A DNA stretch of 64,000 nucleotides. Origin: Zanthoxylum bungeanum. Its lineage: Eukaryota > Streptophyta > Magnoliopsida > Sapindales > Rutaceae. Shown piece by piece: positions 45,929 through 54,891 of the stretch (its first letter is position 1; each line of letters starts with the position of its first letter). The position numbers and the translations under genes are program-made. The DNA is taken from NCBI GenBank assembly GCA_019454045.1, contig SKCR01049640.1, positions 186,001 through 250,000 of the forward strand, read 5' to 3'. The notes under the pieces are model-generated. The model was not told the origin of the DNA. It was given only the letters and a program-made list of their open reading frames with translations, and made no database searches.

Positions 45929-48034
45929 TGACCGGCGTAAACACACACGTATAACGCAAGCGCACGTATCGTTCAAGTAGTATAAAAATATCGATCCCAC
46001 GAGGACTTAATTCCTACTGTTGTTATTAATTGTTGAATCTATTTATTTACAAATATCTAATTAAATGGAGAATAGAGAGATTGTTTGATTGTTTGGTTGA
46101 AGACTTTGCTAAATAAATAAATAAATAAAAAGACAAAAGAAAATACTAAGGAAAATAAAAGACAAAGATCTAGGGTTGTGAATCATTCTAATATCATTTA
46201 AAAGATGAAGTAGTTAAACCAAGTTGGGTAAATTATTGAATTATTAATCTGGAACACTAAATTATGTAAAAGCCTCTTCCGAATGATCATTTACAAATAC
46301 CTAGTATAATCCAATTGAACCATATGTCTATGTCAATTAAATTACCTAGATTCATTAAGATTGAGTTCCAATTATGACTACCCCCGCCCGACAGGTATAT
46401 TCCTATCCTGTAAGGAAATCTATTAAAGGGTTATCTATCCTTAAGGAAGATCGTGGGTTGTTGAGACTAAGGTCTTAAACTTAAAATCCCTATGTCTAGT
46501 TCATTTTAAGTTTACCTAATCAATTTTATTAGTGATCGGTTAATAAAAAGCATTAAGATTATGACTCAACAAATAACTCTTTTAATTACCCCAACTATAA
46601 TCTAACCCTTTTTTAATACGGTGATATTAGAAATCATCACACCCTAGAATACTAACTTAGTTACAACACATAGTTAGGACTAGTAAAACAAAGATAAAAT
46701 TACTAAAAAGTAAATGCAGAAAAATAAATAAAATGCTAAGGAAAAAGGAATTAACTTCTACTAAATACTAATTAGAAATCTCCCATAAAATATAATATAT
46801 ACTTGTGATAATTTTATCAACCAGCCATAAAGGCGGTAATATTTGTTATTAAACCAGCCATAAAGGCGGAACAGAAATATACCAGCCATAAAGGCGGAAC
46901 AAAAATAAACCAGCCATAAAGGCGGAATAATTATTTAATAACCAACCGACCAATCTGGCGGTATCCTTATTAAGTCCGGTTATAAATAGTTTATATATTA
47001 TATTTTAGGGAGATTAATCTAAATAGCAATAGTAAAAGAATTACCTTTTTACCTTAGCGGTGAAAAGTTACCTACACATAGTAAATAGTAAAAATTGTAA
47101 GAAGTAAGAAAGTAAAATTACTATTACTATAAAAAGTAATTAAAAATATTTACAAAACTTAAACTAAAATATTCTAGAGAGAGAAGCTCTCAATTTAGAA
47201 CTAAAAAAAGAGAGAGAAAGGTGTAATGAAATATGAAATTTCGAGTTCTATTTATAGGCTCGGATAAGCCTCCAGCGTCGCGCCGCCCAAATTGCACTAG
47301 CGTCGCGACGCTGGGTACAGTAGGACACGTGTCACGCGCTGGTTGGTCGGCTCAGAATCTTATCCGATGACGTGGCACTGTTCATGACGTCATTGCTTGC
47401 GTCACGCTGACGTGTCAACTGTTCATGACGTCATTGCTTGCGTCACTTTGATGATGTGGAAGGCGACGTGGCGACACGTGGGGCGGCAGCCGTCAGACGA
47501 ATGAGATGTTGACACGTGTCGCGCTGTGATTGGCTGATGCTGACGTGGCATGTTGACTCGGTTGACTTGCTGACGTGGCTGCTGATGTGGCAATGACCAT
47601 GGATCGTGACGGTTGACCGGATGCGTGGCTACACGTAGATGACACGTGGCCGTGCGATGATGACTGTCGGCACCGTAGGATTTGACACGTGGCACGGCGC
47701 ATTTTAGCATCTCCGTTGTGATGGTGACACGTGGCACGGCGCACGTTAGCAAAGTCAACTTCTCAATTCTGATTTGTTGACCAGGCGCATGTTAGCAGAT
47801 TCGGCGCACACTGGGCGTCGCGACGCGCAAGGCTTCAGCGTCGCGACGCTGAAATGACGATTTTGCCCTTTTTGTCCATTTTGTCCAATTTGCCCCCAAA
47901 TTGTCTCCAATGCTTTCAAAACTTTATTTATCTGCAAAATAACACAAAATACATCAAAACGTTCACAAACTCAAGAAACTATACAAAATATTAGTTAAAT
48001 GAGTGGGAAATAGTGATAGAAATACCACTCATCA
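45929..48034 (-). repeat. 5' LTR of Athila-B
   Basis: Plus-strand reading is TGACCGGCG to CACTCATCA, followed by ACGG and the resumed Athila-A internal sequence. The TATA box is at 47249-47256 (minus). The ACGTG block spans 47273-47850, with palindromes at 47300-47311, 47815-47826 and 47838-47849 and a decayed one at 47275-47286. Confidence 0.93.
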
Positions 48035-48682
48035 ACGGCCGATGGCAAGTGAGTCTTCTGACTCTTTTATATTTCACATCTGCCTGGTTTTGGAAGAAGC
48101 ACCTATACAAAGAAACTTAGAGCTAATCAAATGGGTGTTTGTTATAAATGTGCAAAATACGCGGGAATTGAATACTTGTTGTCGTTCTTTAGGAATGGTG
48201 TCTGATAATCGCGAAGACAAAATAAATTCATTAGGGATGGCTTGAGTAAGGAGTCTTTAGATGATATATCTTCGACTCTTGAGACGCATCCCAGTGGATA
48301 TGTTCACATAGCCTTTCAAAAATTACATAAACAATTTCAAAAAGAAAGACAACCGTTAAGTCTCGGGAATCTGACTCAAAAAGACCTTGTTTGCCAATTT
48401 ATAATAAAATTGGATGGGAAGCTTGTCTCTGACGCATAGACGTCGATCAAGCCGCTACTTTTCTTGTAAATATTATATCTCTTTGTCTTTTCCTAATAAT
48501 TGTAATTTATTTTGTTGTTTTCTTTTATTTTCTCCGACATGATCCAGACCCTTTTGACTATCACGATTTGTTTAACTAATAATTGTCATTTGGCAGGTAC
48601 TAGTACTATTATTTTACTCACCCTTTTCAGGTGTTATAAATTCAACTCATCATTGCACTTTTGAAGACATCCAGAGTAAAAC
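48035..48682 (+). pseudogene. Pre-LOG ORF remnant of Athila-A
   Basis: After ACGG the Athila-A internal region resumes. One frame (to about 48243) reads ESSDSFIFHICLVLEEAPIQ and on to LNTCCRSLGMVSDNREDK. After a stop and shift, 48242-48439 reads SKESLDDISSTLETHPSGYV and on to LVCQFIIKLDGKLVSDA. I do not recognise either. They join the frame begun at 39564. The last ~170 bp before LOG contain CACCCTTTTCAG (about 48618-48630) and TATAAATTCA (about 48634-48643), both conserved in Athila-B. Confidence 0.5.
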
Positions 48683-49336
48683 ATGGAAGCCACTTCAAGA
48701 AGACGAGTTGAAAACATCTGTGTGTTTTGCGGTAGTAGTGTTGGTACTAAACCACAATACGTAGAAGCAGTACAGGAATTGGGTCGAGTCTTAGCTGCAA
48801 GGAATATGCACTTAATATATGGCGGAGGAAATCTTGGACTTATGGGGATCGTTTCAAAGGCTGTACAGGAAGGAGGCAGTCACGTTTTGGGAATCATCCC
48901 AAAACCCTTGGCATAGGCAAATATTATTGAACCATCAAACGGAGAGGAACTGATCGTGCCAGGTATGTCTGAACGATTGGTAGAAATGATTAACTATGCT
49001 GATGCTTTTATTTCTTTGCCAGGTGGCTTGGGTACATTGGAGGAAATTTTTATTGTGCTATCTTGGGTGAACCTGAACATACACCAGAAACCGCTTGGAC
49101 TGCTCAACGTTGATGGATTTTATGATTTTCTTTGTGTGTTTCTTGATGATGCCCGGAGAAATAGATTTGTGTCAAAACCTATGAAAGAACTCCTTTTTAC
49201 TGCCAGAACTGCTCCGGATCTAATAGACCAACTCATAGCCTATTAACCACGAGTTGACCCTATTCTTTCAAAGATAAATTGGTCTGAGGACGATCGTGGT
49301 AAGAGGCGTCGGATTAATCTGGATCTTAACCTTTAA
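48683..49336 (+). pseudogene. LOG: LOG-like cytokinin riboside 5'-monophosphate phosphoribohydrolase, Athila-A copy
   Basis: One frame of 217 sense positions runs from ATGGAAGCC to TAA at 49334. Motifs in order are VENICVFCGSSVGTKPQY (residues ~9-26), LIYGGGNLGLMG (~45-56), HVLGIIPKPLA, VPGMSERLVEM, PGGLGTLEE (49019-49045; the PGGxGTxxE signature that holds the catalytic Glu), HQKPLGLLNVDGFYDFL and a C-terminal GKRRRINLDLNL. There are only two lesions: TAG at codon 78 (48914-48916; GAG in Athila-B) and TAA at codon 188 (49244-49246; GAA in Athila-B). There are no introns, whereas plant LOG genes normally have several, which points to capture from mRNA. It sits between integrase and the 3' LTR. 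Confidence 0.95.
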
Positions 49337-50536
49337 TTTCCTGTAGAATTTCAGCTAACCAGGTACGACCTTCTAAACTATTCTTCTACTTTTTAAGACA
49401 TTGGGGACAATGTCTCATTTAAGTTTGGGGGAGGGAATTAGTTGATCAGTACCTTGTTTTTATTTTGTGTGTTGTTTTTATTTTAGTCCAAAATTTTTCG
49501 AAAAATACAAAAAAATTTTCAAAAATTACAAAAATATTTTGCATTTTTGTGTTTTTATTTTGACTAAAAATGTGGAATTGGTAAGAGATAGCTGAGTAAG
49601 GAGTTTCCACTCCTGAGACGTATCTCAAACCTATTTCAAAACAAGTTAATTTTTGTTTATTTCCTTTGATTGCTGAATGATCTGTGTTTTTATTCGGTGC
49701 TCTAGTTTAATCGGAGGAAGCATCTAAAAATGATGGAGTAAAAAAAAAATTTGAGATCCGAGTTATTAAGTTTGTAAGGGTGTTTTAACACCTAGTGCCC
49801 TAAAGCCAACTGGTTTGGGAGTCACTGGCCCAAAGCTCGCTACATGGATCAAAGATACTGCAAAAATATATATATCTGAAGTCTGAGTAATTAAGTCCGT
49901 AGGGGTGTCTTAACACCTGGTGCCCTAAAGCCAACTGGTTTGGGAGCCACCGACCTAACACTCGTTACATAGATGGAAGATATTGATATAAATAAATAAA
50001 AAAAAATCAAAGAAAGAAATCAGAAAAATGAGAAAAATTATTCCATTGCTACAAAAAGGTGTGAAATCTGATAGAACTTTAGGACAAAAATATTACTCTC
50101 TTATCAACTGCACTTATGACTGTTGTGGGCAAAATGAGTTGATTAATATCTTGTTGGCTGTGTATATGAAGAATGATAAAAATAATCGGAGAATTTACTT
50201 ATTCTGTAATTTAGAAAGAAACAAAACAGCTAGTAACTTGGAGTAGAAATTTCACATAATTAGTCACTAACTTCTTTATTCTCTTTTCGCTTGTCTTTTT
50301 TCTTTTGTGTGCATTAGTTTCACTACCTTTTTACTTTTGTAAAATGTTTGTGGGTATCATTGATGTAAACCCTCACGAGACTACAACTCGTCCACTATGG
50401 ACACCGAGGAGTTTAAAGGCTTATTGCATATGCTAAATGCAACCGTGATCCCTACGAAAGTGGCTTAGTTAATTTATTTATGTTATTTTACTCTATATTT
50501 TCCTTGAGGACTAGCAAAATGTTAGGTTTGGGGGTG
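49337..50536 (+). other. 3' untranslated region of Athila-A with two purine tracts
   Basis: GACATTGGGGACAATGTC (49408-49425) is a perfect-stem hairpin, followed by AAGTTTGGGGGAGGG (about 49431-49445), a first purine tract. A ~115-bp module is tandemly duplicated (about 49755-49870 and 49876-49985), each with CCTAAAGCCAACTGGTTTGG. The conserved block with CACGAGACTACAACTCGTCC lies at about 50373-50392. The terminal tract TAGGTTTGGGGG is at 50523-50534. The small ORF at 50028-50246 is not conserved in Athila-B as coding sequence. Confidence 0.75.
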
Positions 50537-52657
50537 TGATAAGCGGTATTTCTATCACTATTTCCCACTCATTTAACCTAATATTTTGTATAGTTTCTTG
50601 ATTTTGTGAATATTTTGATGTGTTTTGTGTTATTTTGTAGATAAATAAAGTTTCAGGACATTCTGGAGGTGATTTGGAGCAAAACAGTGAAAAAGGGCAA
50701 AATGGTAATTTTCAGCGCGTCACGACGCGCAAGCCATTGGCGTCGCGACGCCTAACGTGCACCAGAACTGCTAACATTCACCAGGTCAACGGGTCAAAAT
50801 TTGAGAAGTTTGACTTTGCTAACATGCGCCGTGCCACGTGTCACCTTCACAGTCGATCTGCTAACGTGCGACGTGCCACGTGTCGCAATCCTACGGTGCC
50901 GACAATCGCAATCGACGTGTGTCATCCTACGTGTCGCCATGTCATCCGGTCAACGAGTCAACTCTGCCACACGTCTTGCCACGTCAGCAGGTCAACCGAG
51001 TCAACATGTCACGTCATCATCAGCCAATCACAGCGTGACACGTGTCGCAATCATACGGTGCCGACAATTGCTCTCAGCCGCCTTGCCACGTCATCGCCAC
51101 ATCAGCATAATAATTGAGCTCTCAGCCGCCTTGCCACGTCATCGCCACGTGTCATCACTAGAGCATGACACGTGTCACTGTTCCGGCGTCGCGACGCCCG
51201 ATGCCTATCCGCGCCTATAAATTGAGCTCGAGATTTCAGTTTTAGATGCACCACTCTCTCTCATCTCTTTGATGTAAAGAAAGAGTTTCTCTCTCTAGTT
51301 TCTTTTAGTTTTTAGTTTTTTTAATTTTTAGTTTTGTAATTAATTTTAATTACGTTTTGTAATAATAGTAATTTACTTTTTACTTTTTACTTTTTACAGT
51401 TTTTACTATTCACCATGAGGAGGTAACTTCCCCAGCTAGGGTGAAAGGTAATTCTTTTACTATTGCTATTTAGATTAATCTCCCTTAAAAATAATATATT
51501 CACTATTTAAAATTTGACTTAAAAATGATACCGCTATATTGGTCGGTTGGTAATTTAATTTTAATCTGGTTTAAACCTGACTAATCAAGGATACCGCCAG
51601 ATTGGTCGGTTGGTAATTTAATTTTGGTTCCGCCTTTATGGCTGGTTTATTTTGGTTCCACCTTTATGGCTGGATTATGGACAAATATTACCGCCTTAAT
51701 GGCTGGTTGGACTTAATTTAACTTAATCAGGATACCGCCAGATTGGTCGGTTGGTTATATATCACAAGTTTATATATTATTTTATGGGAGATATCTAAAT
51801 TAGTAGTAGTAAAAGTAATTCATTTTACCTTAGCATTTTATTTTATTGTAATTTACTTTTCAGTATTTACTTTACCGCATTTTTATTTTATGTCTTTTAT
51901 TTTCAAGTTTTTACTAGCCCTAGTTATGTGTTGTAACTAAATTAGTTATCTGGGGTTGTGATGACTTTTAATATTACCGGTTTATAAGGGGTTAAATTAA
52001 AGTTTGTGTAATATAAAGATTTATTTATTGAGTCTTAATCTTAATGCTTTTTATTAACTAGCCACTAATAAAATTGACTAGGTAAACTTAAAATGAACTA
52101 GACATATGGATTTTAAGTTTAAGACCTTAGACTCAATAGCCCACGATCTTCATTGAGGATAGATAACCCTTTAATAGATTCCTTACAGGATAGGAATATA
52201 CCTGTCGGGCGGGGTAGCCTTAATTGGAACTTAATCTTAATGAATCTAGGTAATTTGGTTGACATAGACATATGGTTCAATTGGATTATACTGGGTATTT
52301 GTAATTGACCATCGGAAGAGGCTTTTACATAATTTAGTGTTCCAGGTTAATAAATCAATATATTACCCAACTTTAAGATAATCACTTCATTTTAAAATGA
52401 TATTGGAAGAAATCACAACCCTAGATAGTTTTTAATATTGAATTTTCTTAAAACCTACTTTCGACAATTTTATTTACTTACTTTTAAATTTAGAATCGTC
52501 ACCATTTCAAATCAATCAATCAGCCCGTTAGATACTAGTAATCATTTGACCTCATAGAATTAATAGTTTAGACATTAAGTTCTCGTGGGATCGATACTTT
52601 TTATACTACTTGAACGATACGTACGCTTACGTTATACGTGTGTGTTTACGCCGGTCA
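50537..52657 (+). repeat. 3' LTR of Athila-A (2121 bp)
   Basis: It runs from TGATAAGCGG to CGCCGGTCA and is followed by GCCAA. It matches the 5' LTR closely, with indels in the ACGTG block (50712-51200), fewer TACTTTT units, and one of the downstream GCGTCGCGACGC pair missing. The TATA box is at 51216-51222. Confidence 0.93.
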
Positions 52658-52735
52658 GCCAAAATGGCTTGTACGAGTGGTATCAATAGCATATGGTTAG
52701 ATGATTTCCCTTTGAGCTTTTGTTTTTTAATATGA
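52658..52735 (+). pseudogene. LINE-type RNase H reading frame, right half
   Basis: Starting at the duplicated GCC, the frame reads AKMACTSGINSIWLDDFPLS and ends at TGA 52733-52735. This is the usual C-terminal pattern of plant RVT_3 domains (LAKxA...xxWxEDFPxxL). It completes the ORF cut at 31836. Typical LINE-end AAATTTCATTCATAAAAA follows. Confidence 0.72.
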
Positions 52736-53700
52736 AATTTCATTCATAAAAAATACACCATAAGAGTGTAAATACACGGTCATATAGCTCGACAATAATA
52801 CTTAAGAAAAACCTAAGACTCAAGCTAGTCAGGACACACCCTGATAACATAAATTCTATGTATTGTGTATTCCTCGTATCTAATTAAAATTCAAATTCAC
52901 ACCTAGGAATTACGAATTCGGCTTGATTTCCAACCTCTCGACAGGAATTGGTGAATACAAATTATAAAATCACGGGTGGAATAACACAATACAAAAAAAA
53001 AACAAGACTATTACAATAATAAAACAAATTCATTACGAAACAACACTCATAAATCTATAAAAATTAAAAAATTAAAAAAAAATCTTCCATTTCATATCCA
53101 TCTGATGAAGTCCCACAAATTATCTATATGTTGTTGTAACACCTTATATACCTGCACAAAAATAGGAAGCCAAACAAAAAAACCACAAAATACCAACATA
53201 GAATAAATCTAGTTGGACAAAATAACCACTACAGAAGTGGAAACTCATATCCAAAGATCGGATTATAGGATAGACATAAGAATAAAATAACAGAAAAATA
53301 AAATTAAAAAACACAATACAACAGCAAAATAAAGGAGGTTCGGTGGTAATTTGGGGAAAAAGTATTGGCAAATTCTATTTCAAACGGCTGATGTAACACA
53401 TATTCCCTCATACGTCTAGTTGGAGTCTAAAGACTCTAAACTAAGTTTTTTCACATATATTCAGAGGACATGATGGTATTGATTTATTGACCAATAGTCC
53501 CGTAATTCTTCCCTCATGGTGGGACTCGGCCACTCTTGATATGTGTTGCTTAATTTCTTTAAAAGGGTGCCCTATTATCATTTTAGTTAAGGTTCTGATT
53601 TTTTGATTTTGGTGTTTTTTTTCCGTAGAGTTTGACTATCCATCTTGGGGGGTTGTGTTTCCCTTTCCGGAAAGATAGATCATGCCATGCCCTATATATT
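52736..53700. other. Unassigned AT-rich region
   Basis: No gene, repeat family or terminal motif is recognised. It could be the 3' flank of the LINE-type element and intergenic DNA. The minus-strand frame 53144-53371 (75 codons) is A/T-biased and has no supported function. Confidence 0.4.
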
Positions 53701-53708
53701 AATATGTC

Positions 53709-54254
53709 TAGGAGTGTGCATTAATCGGTTTTAATCGATTAATCGAATCGTTCCGACCAAATTTTTTATAATGGTTCGATTAAATCGGTTTTTTCGGTTA
53801 AGATTTTTAATTTTTTCGATATTTCGGTTCGGTTAAGGTTATGAGATTTGTATAACCGTACCGACCAATTAACCGATTACAAACCATAATTTGACTTTAT
53901 ATTTTTTTTTAATTAAAACGAAATTAAAACTTTTACCCTCTGCCTATATTGAGTGTAGTTGTGGACTGTTTTTTGATGAATTTTAATTTCTCTTCTGTTG
54001 TTAAACATATATTTGTTTGTCTTTTTGATGAATTTAAATTTGTATTACAATGTTAATGTGGATTATTATTTGTGGAGATTCTAGACTGGTTAATAACCGA
54101 ATTAACCAAAACGATCGAAAAATAATGGTTAGGTTGGTTAATGGTTATATTCCATTATATGGTTAAATCAGTTGATCATTTACTTAACCAAATAATTTTG
54201 GTTCGGTTAAAAAATCAATGATTAACCGACTGAACAGACAGATGCCCACCCCTA
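53709..54254. mobile_element. hAT-type MITE (546 bp)
   Basis: The left end TAGGAGTGTGCATTAAT and right end AGATGCCCACCCCTA form imperfect terminal inverted repeats (TAGGRGTGKGCAT). The perfect 8-bp duplication AATATGTC is at 53701-53708 and 54255-54262, the length expected for hAT elements. The interior is rich in CGGTTAA/TTAACCG motifs in both orientations and has no transposase, so it is non-autonomous. Confidence 0.93.
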
Positions 54255-54421
54255 AATATGTCTTAACGTATTTATTTTTACGTTGGGATCTCATGCCCTA
54301 TATTAACTTGTCTTCATACACATTTAATATACAAAAAAAATCTCAGATATTTTGTCATGTATACTTTTTTTTGGAATCGTTGGAAATCTCACCGTCAAAT
54401 ATTCCCTCTAGAGGAGTGTGC

Positions 54422-54891
54422 TGTTGGAAATTCTTCAATATTATATGGATGGAGGAGGGACATGTCCCTTGGATGGTACCCCATAGGGACATCTCCTCCA
54501 ACTGAAAAATAATATGGTTATAGGCTCCAAAGGTTGCATGGGTGGGGTATAACCCTTTGGAGGGTTACACCCCTACCCAAAGGGTGTTCTTTTGGCACCC
54601 TTCCATGCCTTTATAAGGGGGTCTCCATATTCATTTTAAGGAATCCGAATTTCATCCATTAGTTGAGTCTCATATTGTTGTTTGAGTCAAGAGAGAGTTC
54701 CTCCATTTCATCAGTTCGAGATCTTGTTAAGGTGTGCCCCTTGAACAAGAGGAATCCGGGTTATCCTGGGAGAACATTAGCCACAAAATACGTAGAGCAC
54801 CGAGACGGGGCTGATAAGTTCTTAAGGACATAGAACCTTCTCGATCCGGACCACTGTATTTGTCGTTTTCCAGGTTTTCCTTCATTTTAAC
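54422..54891 (+). repeat. Probable 5' LTR of Copia-2, right boundary uncertain
   Basis: It starts TGTTGGAAATTC and has a TATA-like CCTTTATAAGGGGG near 54605. A possible end is TTTTAACA at about 54891. No initiator-tRNA-Met primer-binding motif is seen near this or any other point up to 56040, and no partner LTR exists to compare, so the boundary is a guess. Confidence 0.4.

Larger units (their letters stand above)
39652..48034 (-). mobile_element. Athila-B, non-autonomous LTR element with gag remnant and LOG, no pol
   Basis: On the minus strand the order is 5' LTR (48034 to 45929), a perfect tRNA-Asp primer-binding site, a gag C-terminal ORF, a post-pol motif, a pre-LOG segment, LOG, 3' untranslated region, purine tract (about 41772 to 41757) and 3' LTR (41754 to 39652). 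The LTRs are 2103 and 2106 bp and look nearly identical apart from one scrambled stretch in the ACGTG block, so insertion was recent. ACGG flanks both ends (39648-39651, 48035-48038), one base short of the usual five. Protease, RT, RNase H and integrase are wholly absent. Confidence 0.93.
31842..52657 (+). mobile_element. Athila-A, full-length Athila-type element carrying gag-pol and a LOG gene
   Basis: LTRs at 31842-34023 and 50537-52657 are in the same orientation. The 5-bp duplication GCCAA is at 31837-31841 and 52658-52662. Joining the flanks restores the RNase H frame as EHRLAKMACTSGINS. Internal order is primer-binding site, gag, protease, RT, RNase H, integrase, a pre-LOG segment, LOG, a long 3' untranslated region and the purine tract. 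The element is 20.8 kb, or about 12.4 kb after removing the nested Athila-B. Gag, pol and LOG all carry defects. Confidence 0.95.

Noticed and set aside
43402..49336. LOG as a host gene disrupted by insertions, with two exons or two paralogues on opposite strands
   Set aside because: Both copies are flanked by the same Athila internal motifs and lie inside LTR-bounded units with target duplications. Each is a full-length intronless frame.
53144..53371. Minus-strand 75-codon hydrophobic frame
   Set aside because: AT-rich composition gives Phe/Ile/Leu/Tyr-rich translation. No start context, domain or second copy supports it.
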